Positions 18,890 through 29,255 of a DNA stretch of 64,000 nucleotides are shown piece after piece. Numbering within the stretch: position 1 is the first letter of the stretch; every line of letters begins with the position of its first letter. The stretch is from Agapanthus africanus. Lineage: Eukaryota; Streptophyta; Magnoliopsida; Asparagales; Amaryllidaceae. The stretch lies in assembly GCA_030015575.1 (NCBI GenBank), contig JASDDO010000016.1:454784141-454848140 (forward strand), given 5' to 3'. The notes under the pieces are model-generated. The model ran no database searches. It had not been told where the DNA came from and saw only the letters and a program-made list of their open reading frames with translations. Made by a program: the position numbers and the translations under genes.

Positions 18890-21115
18890 TGTAGGGTTCC
18901 TAGGCACTCGAATGGAGTCTCACAAGTGATCAAACATGCACAAATCAAATTTTACGGGTGCCTACAAACCCTAATACGGATCGTCAACTAGATATATAGG
19001 CGATGCAAGCAAGTAAACGGAAATATAGCTAAAGGGAAGGGGCTACAACCTTTGTAGATCCGGTCCTCCACCTCCTAGGCTCCGTGATGAAGTCCTCTCC
19101 GCTGTCCAAATCGAACCATGACTCTCACGGTGGTTTCATCAGAGAAAAAGGCGGGCTAGGTCGTCGACAACGTGCCGAAGATGATCTACGTCGAGGCATC
19201 ACTAGATCAAGCTCCACCTTCACCAAGCCATGAAAACTTATGAAGGAAACACCCTATACTACTTGGCAAGAGGTAGAGGATGAAGAAATAGGAAGTGGGT
19301 TCACTTTAGAATTGGATTTCTCACACTTTTTCATCACTTGCCATTGATGTAGCAAGCTTTCTTCATGGAAGAAGAAGATGAAGAAGAAGAAGAAGATATG
19401 ATAAGTCTTAAAGAAAAATGAAAAAGAATTAATTCTTATCATCTTCTAACCTTAGTTAAGTGTAGAGAATGAATTAGGGTTAGTTTAAATGGTTAGGGTT
19501 AAGTATAAGACAAGAAAGGAGACTAAGTCAAAACTTCATGAATGTTCAACTAAAAACAAAACAAGTAACCATTCATTTATCCTTTTCATTTTCCAAAATG
19601 AATAAATAAATAAGATAAATGAATAAGTAATTAAGTAAACAAAACCCTAATCATTAACTTAACCATAGTTTAATTCTTTACACTTAACCAAATAAGCATG
19701 TATCATCAAACATGATACAATCATGTGCACAAAAGTATATCACATATACAACTTGAGCAATTCAAGTGAGAAAATCCTTTTTAAAGTGAACCAATACTAG
19801 TTAATGCAAAGTAATATATCAAATATATATAATTATGCATTAAATCATTAAATCAACACTTGATTCAATGATCCGGTCATGTCGCATATAACCGACTAGT
19901 ATTCAATGTATCGGCTTCTCGAATCAATCCTTGATTCGATAACCAGGTTATATCGCATATAACCAATCGATAAATTCGTCGCGAGAATGGAATACGGTAT
20001 CACATACACGATTTATTCTCGGTCCTGCACATATCTCATATGCGCTCCTATTTCGTTTCGCTTGAGCCAGGAAACCTCTGTGTAGGACTCTAAAGACTCG
20101 TCAATACGCCGGTAGTAGGTGATGATCATATCAAACACCCACAAGCCGCAAGCGGTCTGCTAAACGTAACGGCCACCCGGGTATTGAGCGATCAGAAGAT
20201 CGACGAGCAAGCCCTCTCACACTCCTATGAATCCAACCAGTAACACTTACCGTACAGTCCGGTCTGTTCGTCTGATATGTCGCATATCTCGCCTAGGGGT
20301 GGTAAACGTCAGACCCCAATAGCTTGATAAGTCATGCCGACGTGAAGTCCATGACATGTGTGAAACTACTGATAACACTTACCAGTAGGTCACTGCAACC
20401 CTGGCCAGGGATTTCCTGTTATGGCCAGTCGAGCATATCGCAACATCAACCCCCAATACCGGGAGAGACGAATCCCCTCCTATCGCTCATTGCCTCCATG
20501 TGAATCGGGACTGTACCCAAAAACCACCTGTTTGCACAACTCAGTAGAGCCGTGGTAGGGTGGAAATCAAAGCACAGTGGGAGACACACAAGACTCTATG
20601 ACGATCTCGGGTCAACAGACTAAGCTGTACCAGTGTCACCAGAGAACTGCCATCTGACGTGAGGTATAATACCATCTGGGAGTTCTCGGCGAGTCCGTTC
20701 AGTGTACCCAGTCTCCACTGAGCACCCGCATACCATCTCCGATGTCAAACACCAATGGATATGGGATCATCCATCGCCCATCACATGGGTCGAGAAGATA
20801 TACGCTAGTCTACTCTGGAATATCGATGCCCCGTCTCGATATTCCCACGACTAGGAACAATGAAGGATGTACTCATTGACTACCCAGGCCCCACTAGTAT
20901 GATCTACATCATAGTCCTGGAAGTCGAGTACACATCCTAAGGGCTTTATCAACATGTAATCAGACAGACAGAAAGTATACATATTAAGATAAAGAGCAAC
21001 CAGATAGCATACTATCATGTCGAGCAAGAAAGTCCTACCTATATATGTCCCAGCATCCACTACAATATACATCCAATGTACAGTAATGGCCTCTAGGGCA
21101 TACATATAACTAACA
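18890..21115 (-). mobile_element. Solo LTR of copia family A in Gypsy-1
   Basis: This is a complete 2226-bp LTR (+ strand TGTAGGGTTCC to ATAACTAACA) with no internal part. Flanks are CACTC (18885-18889) and CGCTC (21116-21120), a target duplication with one difference. A full element inserted here, and LTR-LTR recombination then left one LTR. It sits in the Gypsy-1 coding region and so postdates that insertion. Confidence 0.93.
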
Positions 21116-21120
21116 CGCTC

Positions 21121-22290
21121 GACAGGCTCCAGCCCTTTCGTCTGTCTAGGTATTACACCGAGGGGTTGAAAAAGTTATTAAGATGCCAAGGCGTATCATT
21201 CAAACAAACTCCTCGACAAGCTCAGTTCTACAACAGGGTTTGGAACGTCCCCGGAACGCAGCGAAAATTGCCCAACGGAAAAATGGAAACGATTGGGCTT
21301 GGATATGTCCAGCCCAAGAAATAGGAGCAATTCCATGACTGCTATTTCATAAAGGACCTTGATGAAGAAAAGGATGCTCTTTTAAAAGACACCGATGTTG
21401 AACTAGAACGAGGTCCTGCCATAAAAGTGCCGAGTCCGTCATTTAAAGAACAGATTGACAAGCTAATAAGAGAAGCAAGTCAAAGGGTTCGGAATGACCA
21501 TAGTCGCGAAATGACCATTTACGAAAAGGCCAAGACGCAACGCCTCCTTTGGCAGGCCACAGAGGATGACGATGCCCTTCACCATCAGCCCGCTATGCAT
21601 TCCTAAGACGAGAAAAAGGCCCGACGCATAGATAAAAACAAGTTAAAGAAAGGAAAAAATGTTCGACAGCGGCAAAACGGATCTAAAAGGCTACGTGATC
21701 AAGAAAAGGTCAGCCGGAATTCGTCTCTAACGAAAAATATGGGTCGAGCATATTCCTTCCCTCAAGAAAAGACAAGGAGGATCTTCGACCTCGTCGTGAA
21801 ACATCAAATGATTACGCTCCCAGAGTCCAAGCACCCCAATCAAGCAAGAGAAGTTCATCATCCGGATTATTGTTCCTATCACCGAGCGATAGGACATCCT
21901 CTTGAAGACTGCTTTACCTTCAAAAACTGGGTTGAAGACCAATATTAACTCGGAAGATTCGCTTTATCCAACAGTTGGAGGGTAGCCCCACCGCAAAGGC
22001 ATATACCAAAAGCAACGTATATGGCGAGAGTAGAACCAGATCAACATCGGTCTTGGAAACGATCTCGTACCTGTCACGTGATAACACTGTCAGAAGAAGG
22101 AGTGCCCGAGAATATGGATGGCCTCTCCTGGTGCTTCGAAAATGAGGATGAAGAGGAATTTATCTCAGAGTTTCCAACAGCGCCAAAAAAGTTAGAAGAA
22201 GAATACATACTACGGCGGACAACCTAAGGAAAATCGACTTGGGGACAGCAAATGACCCACGGCCTACGTTCGTCAGCGAGCTGTTGTCTA
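21121..22290 (+). pseudogene. Gypsy-1 linker between solo LTR and RT, with a third YHR-H-C module
   Basis: The sequence is coding-like and homologous to the gag tail: RAYSFPQEKTRRIFD with YHRAIGHPLEDCFTFKNW (about 21740-21930) parallels HPYSFPRDKTKRLFE with YHRILGHPIEDCYIFKSW (about 16260-16450). After it comes an acidic stretch (WCFENEDEEEF) that leads to RT. The parallel suggests an internal duplication in the ancestor of the element. Broken. Confidence 0.65.
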
Positions 22291-23130
22291 AAGAATAGGT
22301 GGCTATGCTAAAAGACGTGCTCATGCAGTATAGGGACTGCTTCGCATGGAATTATTCCGAGATGCTAGGGCTAAATCCGGAAATAGCTGTGCATAAATTG
22401 GCGATATCTCCGGACGTCAAGCAAGTCAAACAGGTACCAAGAAGAATGCGGCTCGAACTTGAAATGAGCATCAACGCCGAAGTCAAGAAGATAATCGACT
22501 CTAGTTTCATCCAAGAAGTTCAATACCCTGACTGGATCGCCAACATTGTCCCAGTGATGAAGAAAAATGGGACGGTGCGCATCTGCGTGGACTTTCGGGA
22601 TCTCAATAAAACCTGTCCGAAGGATGATTTTCCCGTACCGGTTACCGAGCTGATGATAGACAAAACGTCCACTCATGAAATATTCTCCTTCATGGACATC
22701 TCATCAGGGTACAATCAAATAAAGATGCATCCCGAAGACTAGAAGCATACCGCTTTCCGGACTCCTCTGGGCATATTCTGCTACAAAGTGATGCCTTTCG
22801 GTCTGAAGAACGCCGGCGCTACCTATCAGAAGGCCATGACGAAAATTTTCGATGACCTTATACATGAAATCATCGAATGCTATATCGATGATCTCGTGGT
22901 GAAAAGAAAATCACACGAGGAGCATTAGGAGCATCTGAAGATAGTGTTTCAACGTCTTCGGAAATACATTCTGAAGATGAACCCTCTCAAATGCGCGTTC
23001 GGAGTTTCCTCGGGCAAATTCTTAGGATTCATCATACGACACAAGGGCATCGAAATAGACCCGTCAAAGATCAAGGCGATTATGGAAATGCCTCCGCCAA
23101 GAACTCTCAAGAAACTGCGGTCTCTACAAT
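22291..23130 (+). pseudogene. Gypsy-1 reverse transcriptase domain
   Basis: Motifs in order are YRDCFAWNYSEMLGL (about 22330), IANIVPVMKKNGTVRICVDF (about 22540), LNKTCPKDDFP, FMDISSGYNQIKMH, FRTPLGIFCYKVMPFGLKNA (about 22760) and the catalytic YIDDLVV (22881-22901). This is the order of Ty3/gypsy RT. Broken. Confidence 0.88.
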
Positions 23131-23740
23131 GAAAGCTCGCGTATATCCGGCGGTTCATAGCCAATCTCTCCGGCAAATGCCGCCCGTACAGCCATTTAAT
23201 GAAGAAGGGAACACCGTTCGTCTGGGATCGCAAATGCCAAAGCGCACTGGATGAAATCAAGCAATACCTGCAGAATCCGCCGGTACTGACCGCTCCGGTC
23301 AAGGGAAAGCCCCTCATCCTGTACACAACCACCCTTGAAGGTTCCTTAGACGCGCTATGGGCACAGGAGAACGACCAAGGGAAAGAGAGAGCCCTCTACT
23401 ATCTAAGTCGAGTTCTCCTAAGGGTAGAAAAGAACTACTCCCTATTGAAAAACACTTCCTGGCATTAATCTTTGCTATAACAAAGCTAAGACACTATGCG
23501 TTGGCGCATGAGGTCCATCTCATATCAAAGGTGGATCATCTCAACTATTTGATGTCAAGAGCCATACTAACGTGGCGGCTCGCTAAATGGGCCCTACTCT
23601 TAATGGAATTTTCGATAACATACCGACCTCTCAAGGCGGTGAAAGGCCAGGCCATCGCTGACTTCCTCGCTGAACATCCGATACCTGCCGATTCACCCCT
23701 AAATTGCGAATTACCAGACGAGCACGCGTTTGACACGATC
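23131..23740 (+). pseudogene. Gypsy-1 first RNase H domain
   Basis: GKPLILYTTTLEGSLDALWA, ALYYLSRVL, FLALIFAITKLRHYALAHEV and the connecting FSITYRPLKAVKGQAIADFL (about 23610-23670) mark the standard Ty3/gypsy RNase H and its tail. Broken. Confidence 0.8.
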
Positions 23741-24302
23741 GACAGGGAGAGAGGAGGGAGTGATACCCGATGGGAACTCTACTTCGATGGAGCATCTTCT
23801 ATGAAGAAGAGAAAGCACACCATCCCTATAATCAAATCTGGGGTAGGCCTTATCTTCGTGACTCCACAAGGAGGGATAATGCGCTTTGCCTTTTCCCTAA
23901 CAGAGCCAACGACAAACAATGAAGCAAAATATGAGGCTTTGATAGTAGGTCTTGAGATCGCTGTCGACATGGGAATCGAAAATCTCCTCATATACGGAGA
24001 CTCCCAGCTGGTCGTTGGTCAAGTAAACGGCGACTATCAAATGTGCAAACTAGAGTTGGTAAAATACGGCGGGAGAGTGCAAAAAATGCTAACTCAAATC
24101 CCCTCCTACATTCTAGAAAGCATACCGCATGCAAAAAATAGCAAAGCGGATGCGTTATCCAAACTCGCTAAAGAACTGGCTGACGAAAACCTCGATGACG
24201 TGAGGGTCGTTGTACAAAGCCGTCGGGTTCTTGCACCAGCAGAAATATCTCTGGAGTCGTTTAAAGAAAAGGAAGGACCAAGCAAACGGCCCTACAAATA
24301 GA
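23741..24302 (+). pseudogene. Gypsy-1 second, archaeal-type RNase H (aRNH)
   Basis: WELYFDGASS (about 23770), TTNNEAKYEALIVGLE (about 23910), LIYGDSQLVVGQVNG (about 23985) and NSKADALSKLA (about 24137) supply the acidic residues of a complete RNase H fold placed directly after the first. This duplicate of archaeal/plant-host type is the diagnostic feature of the Tat lineage. Confidence 0.88.
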
Positions 24303-25640
24303 GGACTAAGAAAAGGTTAAGGGTTGGAGAGAAGTCTTTATAGACTACTTCAAATCCCTTCGAACACCTGAAGATGCATCCTCAAGACATCAGCTCATGA
24401 AACGAGCTTTGTATTTCGCCTTCGTCAATGATACTCTATATAAGAGATCGTTCGACTCTCTATGGTTGAGATGCCTGGGGCCAGAAGAAGCAAGGAGAGT
24501 CGTCCAAGACACTCATTACGGACTCTGCGGTTCTCATCAAGTCGGGCCAAAGATGAAGCTGAAGATCAAAAGAATGGGCTACTATTGGCCCACGATGATT
24601 CAGGACTGCTTCGAATACGCGAGGCAGTGCCACTCATGCCAAATCTATGGAGACTTCATCCTCCAGCATTCAAACCTGCTACACCCAATAGTGTCTAGCT
24701 GGCCATTCGAAATGTGGGGAACTGACATAATTAGGCCCATCGAACCAGCGTCATCCAGAGGACATCGGTTCATATTGGCGACAACCGATTATTTCTCTAA
24801 GTGGGCAGAAGCAGTACCGCTAAAAGAAGTGAAGACGGAGAATATTCTCCATTTCTTCAAGACACACGTCATCTATCGGTTCGGCATTCCGTGACGGATT
24901 ATCTCCGATAACGGGCCAGCCTACAGAAGTCACATAATTAGCCGCTTCGCACAACAACAAAATATAGACTGGAGATACTCTTCGGTCTATAATCCCCAAG
25001 CTAACGGATTAGCTGAGGCTTTCAACAAGACCTTAACGAAGATCATAAAGAAGACGATGTCCAAAAATAAGAAGGTCACGAGAGACTGCATGAAGCTCTC
25101 TGGGCGTATCGAACCACGTTCAAAACGGCCACAACACAACGCCATTCGCATTGGTATTCGGCACAGAAGCGGTACTTCCCCTTGAAATAGAGCTACCCTC
25201 TCTATGAGTGGCGGTTCATTACGAGCTAACAGATGAAGAGAATGCTCATCTTTGACTTGAGGAGCTCGATGCCCTTGATGAAACTCGTCTCATGGCGCAG
25301 CAAAATCTAGAAGCTTACAAAGCAAGGATGGCGCGCTCATACAAATGGTTGACTAGGCCGAGAACATTCCGCCAAGGCGAACTCATGCTAGTGGTCAAGA
25401 GACCTATGATCCCCAATCATGCCAAACGGGGGAAATTCGAGCCGAACTATGAGGGCCCGTACATCATAGACAAAGTCTACCAAGGTGGTGCTTACTTGCT
25501 CATGGATATGCATAGTGAAAGACCCTTCAGGCCAATAAACGGCCGGTTCCTAAAAAATATTTCGCCTGACGAGTCACGGCTTAGGTTAACGATAGAAGAC
25601 AACGCCTATGTCCGCTCGGTATCTTCCTAAGCCCAAACTC
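24303..25640 (+). pseudogene. Gypsy-1 integrase region
   Basis: The zinc finger of the HHCC type is HYGLCGSHQ followed by CHSCQIYGD (about 24517-24650). The catalytic core has MWGTDIIRPIEP (first Asp, about 24715), ATTDYFSKWAEAVPL (about 24780), a DNGPAYRS block (second Asp) and NPQANGLAEAFNKT (catalytic Glu, about 24990). The C-terminal part ends with FEPNYEGPYIIDKVYQGGAY (about 25437-25500), the usual GPF/Y-like module. Broken. Confidence 0.83.
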
Positions 25641-25925
25641 TATAAGTAGTATCCAGCGAAAACTTGCCTCAAAATCACTGTGGACCGAAATGTCCCTAAA
25701 CTAACAACGGACAGCAATGTCCTAAAACTAGCGACGGACCGAAACGCCTCTAAAACTAATACAAACCGCAGCATTCTTGGGCTGATGCAAAAAAAAATGG
25801 TACGTCCATAAGCAAAATGGGCACGGATGAAAACCCGAAAGGGCTCCGTGAGTAAAAACAGCAGGGCTACTGACGAGTTTGTGAAAACCCGAAAGGGCGC
25901 AGACTCGTTAAAAAATTTATGCACA

Positions 25926-26097
25926 CTTACAAGGTCCTCTCGACCTTGTAAAGCGAAAATATTTGCGTGAGATCCTTATGACTCACAAGAGAGCAACACA
26001 CTTAGGGATCCTCACGATTCCTGAGGAGAAATTACACTTACGAGATCCTCACGACTCGTAAGGAGAACCCTCTTATGAGACCCTCACGGCTTATAAA
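25926..26097 (+). repeat. Hairpin block 1 (variable stems, constant loop)
   Basis: Five hairpins in a row use the loop core TCCT-C/T-A/T-CGA with differing stems. The first is ACAAGGTC-ctctc-GACCTTGT, the fourth TACGAG/CTCGTA and the fifth TATGAG/CTTATA. Each is followed by a GGAGAA-like spacer. A sixth pair, CTTAAG/CTTAAG, lies just after (26106-26143). Confidence 0.75.
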
Positions 26098-26271
26098 ATT
26101 CAAAATCCTTAAGCTACAGGGATCTGAACCTGTTCTTAAGCCATCACTTTTCCCAGATTGCCCTACAAGCGGTTCAATACCGACCCTTGTATACAATCCA
26201 CGGGCATAAATAATCATTTCCTTGCCGAGTCCCACCAACGACAAGAAATGCCCTCATTTGATGAACAAACA

Positions 26272-26440
26272 CTTGTAGGTCCTCTCGATTTACAAGGAAA
26301 AAACACTCTTGTAAGATCCTTATGACTTAAAAGAGAACATACACTTAATAATCCTCACGATTCCTAAAGAGAAATCGCACCTATGGGATCCTCACGACTC
26401 GTAGGGAGAAATACCTTTATGAAACCCTTACGGCTCATGA
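26272..26440 (+). repeat. Hairpin block 2
   Basis: This block has the same five-hairpin order as block 1 and is about 170 bp long. Stems are weaker in places, but the loops TCCTCTCGA, TCCTTATGA, TCCTCACGA, TCCTCACGA and CCCTTACGG are recognisable in order. Confidence 0.75.
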
Positions 26441-26707
26441 AGTCAAAAGCCTTGGTCGACAGGATCCTAACCCTATTTGCTAAGCCACCTTTGTTCGAAT
26501 TGACAGAGGCAAATGATGATTCTCTCCTGGCAATGTTCCAGTAGTAGTGATGCTGATGCCTAATTCGGTAACAAATTCTAAGTCCTTTCATGGAAAATGA
26601 TGATTCACTCTTGGCAATGTTCCAGTCGCAGCGATGCTGATACTAAGATTAGTATCAGATCCCAGGTTCCATACTCGCGGCGAAAAGTCAATGAGCCATA
26701 AATGCAT

Positions 26708-26925
26708 ATGAAATAGCCGAAATGATAGGGCAACTTGCAACAAAATCAGTAAGTAAAATGTATGCATACAAAAATAGCCGAAATGATTGGGCAACTCGCA
26801 ATAAAAAGCAGCGAGTAAAATGAAAAATAGCTGAAATGATTGGGCACCACGAAAAATAGCCGAAATGATTAGGCAATCGCGACTTTCGCGATATAAAAAG
26901 ATGAAATGATAGAGCATCGCGGAAA
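26708..26925 (+). repeat. Five-copy short repeat in the Gypsy-1 3' region
   Basis: AATAGCCGAAATGATTGGGC and variants recur at about 26711, 26771, 26825, 26854 and 26897, with irregular spacing and A-rich linkers. Confidence 0.7.
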
Positions 26926-27057
26926 AGAAATAAAAAATGAAAGAATGAAACTTTTGCCCTGCAGGTAAGTCCATACTGACCCCTGTATACAATCCATGGG
27001 CATAAACAAAAAGGGGACCACATTTCCCCACCAGACCTTGTCAAAGGGAGAGTCAAA

Positions 27058-27290
27058 TCTCGACGGCAATATCTGCATCCCAGAAGATCAACACGGCGTT
27101 CCTCCTCATGCCAGCAGGGCACGGACATGACACCACCAAGCGGAGCCATGGCAAAGTCCTTAATTCCAAATCTCGACGGCCACATCTACAGCCTAAAGAA
27201 GAACAACGGCGTTCCTCCTCATTCCATCAGGATTCGAATGCGACATCATCAATCGGAGCCATGGCAAAGTCCTCAATTCTAAGACTCTAC
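27058..27290 (+). repeat. Two-copy ~115-bp direct repeat
   Basis: The units (about 27058-27165 and 27171-27286) share TCTCGACGGC, GGCGTTCCTCCTCAT and CGGAGCCATGGCAAAGTCCT. Confidence 0.8.
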
Positions 27291-27311
27291 GGTTCACGGA
27301 CAACCTAGAGT

Positions 27312-28644
27312 CAGCCAGTGACCTCCGTCACGGAATCACGTCATTCAATGATCCCGTCTCGAAAATACATCAGCAAATGACCCCGTCGCGGAAATACGTC
27401 AGCCAATGACCTCCGTCTCAGAAATACGTCAGCAAATGACCCCCGTCTCGGAAATACGTCAGCAAATGACCTCCGTCTCGGAAATACGTCAGCAAATGAC
27501 CCCGTCTCGGAAATACGTCATCCAATGACCCCGTCGTGGAAATACGTCAGCAAGTGACCCCGTCTCGGAAATACGTCATCTAATGACCTTGTCGTGGAAA
27601 TACATCATCCAATGACCCCGTCTCGGAAATACGTCATCCAATGACCTCCCTCTCGGAAATACGTCAGCCAACGACCTCCGTCCCGGAAATACGTCAGCAA
27701 ATGACCTCCGTCTCGGAAATACGTCAGCAAATGACCTCCGTCTCGGAAACACCTCAGCAAATGACCTCCATCTCATAAATACATCAGCAAATGACCCCGT
27801 CTCAGAAACACGTCAGCCAATAACCTCCGTCTCGGAAACACGTCAGCCGGTGACCTCCGTCTCGGAAACACGTCAGCCAGTGACCTCCGTCTCGGAAATA
27901 CGTCAACAGGTGACCTCCGTCTCGGAAATACGTCAGCCAATGACCCCATCTCGGAAATACGTCAGCCAATGACCTCCGTCTCGGAAACAAGTCAGCCAGT
28001 GACCCCGTCTCGGAAATACATCAGCCAATGACCTCCGTCTCGGAAATACATCAGCAAATAACCTCCGTCTCGGAAATACATCAGTAAATGACCCCATCTC
28101 GAAAATACGTCATCCAATGACCTCCATCTCGGAAATACGTCATCCAATGACCCCGTCGCAGAAATACGTCAGCAAGTGACCTCCATCAATTGATCCTCTT
28201 TCCTTTCATCCTTCCCGCCTATCCCTCTTTCCGTCTCGGAAATACGTCAGCAAATGACCCCGTCTCGGAAATACGTCATCCAATGACCTCAGTCTCGAAA
28301 ATACGTCATCCAATGACCCCGTCGTGGAAATACGTCAGCAAGTGACCCCGTCGTGGAAATACGTCAGCAAGTGACCCCGTCTCGGAAATACGTCATCCAA
28401 TGACCCCGTCTCGGAAATACGTCAGCCAATGACCTCCTCCCGGAAATACGTCATCCAATAACCTCTGTCTCGGAAATACGTCATCCAATGACCCCGTCTC
28501 GGAAATACGTCAGCAAACGACCTCCATCTCGGAAACACGTCATCCAATGACCCCGTCTCGGAAATACGTCAGCCAATGACCTCCGTCTCGGAAATACGTC
28601 AGCAAATGACCTCCATCCCGGAAACAAGTAAGCCAACGACCTCC
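27312..28644 (+). repeat. 29/30-bp tandem array, about 43 copies, with ACGT-core sites
   Basis: The monomer is CTCGGAAATACGTCAGC plus AAATGACC(T)CCGT. Unit length alternates between 29 and 30 bp because one T is optional. A ~45-bp unrelated insert interrupts it near 28188-28232. Most monomers contain TACGTCA (TGACGTA on the other strand), an as-1-like bZIP core. Frames of repeated 10-residue units read on the minus strand are by-products. Confidence 0.9.
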
Positions 28645-28691
28645 CCGTCGGAGCAATGTTTCGAATCGGAAACAAGTCAACTCACCAATCA

Positions 28692-28860
28692 CTTACGAGT
28701 CCTCTTGACTTGTAAAGGAGAAAATTCTCTCGTGAAATCCTTACGACTCTAAAGAGAAAACGCACTTAGGAATCCTCACGACGCCTAAGGAGAAATTACA
28801 CCTACGAGATCCTCTCGACTCGTAGGGAGAAAAGTATTTATGAGACCCTCACGGCTCATA
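28692..28860 (+). repeat. Hairpin block 3
   Basis: The five-hairpin order is as in block 1. The stem of hairpin 4 (TACGAG/CTCGTA) and of hairpin 5 (TATGAG/CTCATA) is perfect. A sixth pair, CTTAGG/CCTAAG, follows at about 28871-28904. Confidence 0.75.
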
Positions 28861-28991
28861 AAGTTGAAAAGTCTTAGGCGGCAGATCTGAACCTGCTTCC
28901 TAAGCCATTGCTGCCCTACAAGGAAGTCAAGACGGACTATTTACGGGCCGCATTTGCCAAAGCCACATTCGCCAATGAAACAAAGGAGCTA

Positions 28992-29160
28992 CTTACGAGT
29001 CCTCACGATTCGTAAGGAAAAATACCCGAGTGAGATTCTTACGACTCACGAAGGCGATGAACACTTAGAAATCCTCATGATTTCTAGGGAGAATTTGCAC
29101 CTACGAGATCCTCTCGACTCGTAGGGAGAAATAACCTTCTTGAAACCTTTACGGCTCATG
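28992..29160 (+). repeat. Hairpin block 4
   Basis: The five-hairpin order is as in block 1: TTACGA/TCGTAA first, then GTGAG/CTCAC, TTAGAAAT/ATTTCTAG-like, TACGAG/CTCGTA and a weaker last one. It ends about 90 bp before the polypurine tract. Confidence 0.75.
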
Positions 29161-29243
29161 AAGATGAAAGAAGTCTTAGGCTACAAGGACCCTAAACTTG
29201 TCTCCGAAGCCCTCAATTTTATAGCCATACATGACTCTGCACT

Positions 29244-29255
29244 AGTGGGGGCATT
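29244..29255 (+). promoter_or_regulatory. Polypurine tract of Gypsy-1
   Basis: AGTGGGGGCAT stands immediately before the 3' LTR start TGTTCC. It is the expected plus-strand primer position. Confidence 0.65.

Larger units (their letters stand above)
25641..29243 (+). other. Gypsy-1 3' untranslated region full of repeats
   Basis: About 3.6 kb lie between integrase and the 3' polypurine tract. They hold four hairpin blocks (25926-26097, 26272-26440, 28692-28860, 28992-29160), a five-copy repeat (26708-26925), a two-copy repeat (27058-27290) and the 29/30-bp satellite-like array (27312-28644). Tat elements commonly carry such arrays here, and they have seeded genomic satellites. Confidence 0.8.

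Noticed and set aside
27312-28644. CRISPR-like array
   Set aside because: Units are contiguous without unique spacers, and the context is a plant retrotransposon.
27576-28675. Minus-strand ORFs of repeated 10-residue units (RRRSFADVFP-like)
   Set aside because: They are translations of the 29/30-bp array. Mixed unit lengths shift the frame, so no stable protein repeat is implied.
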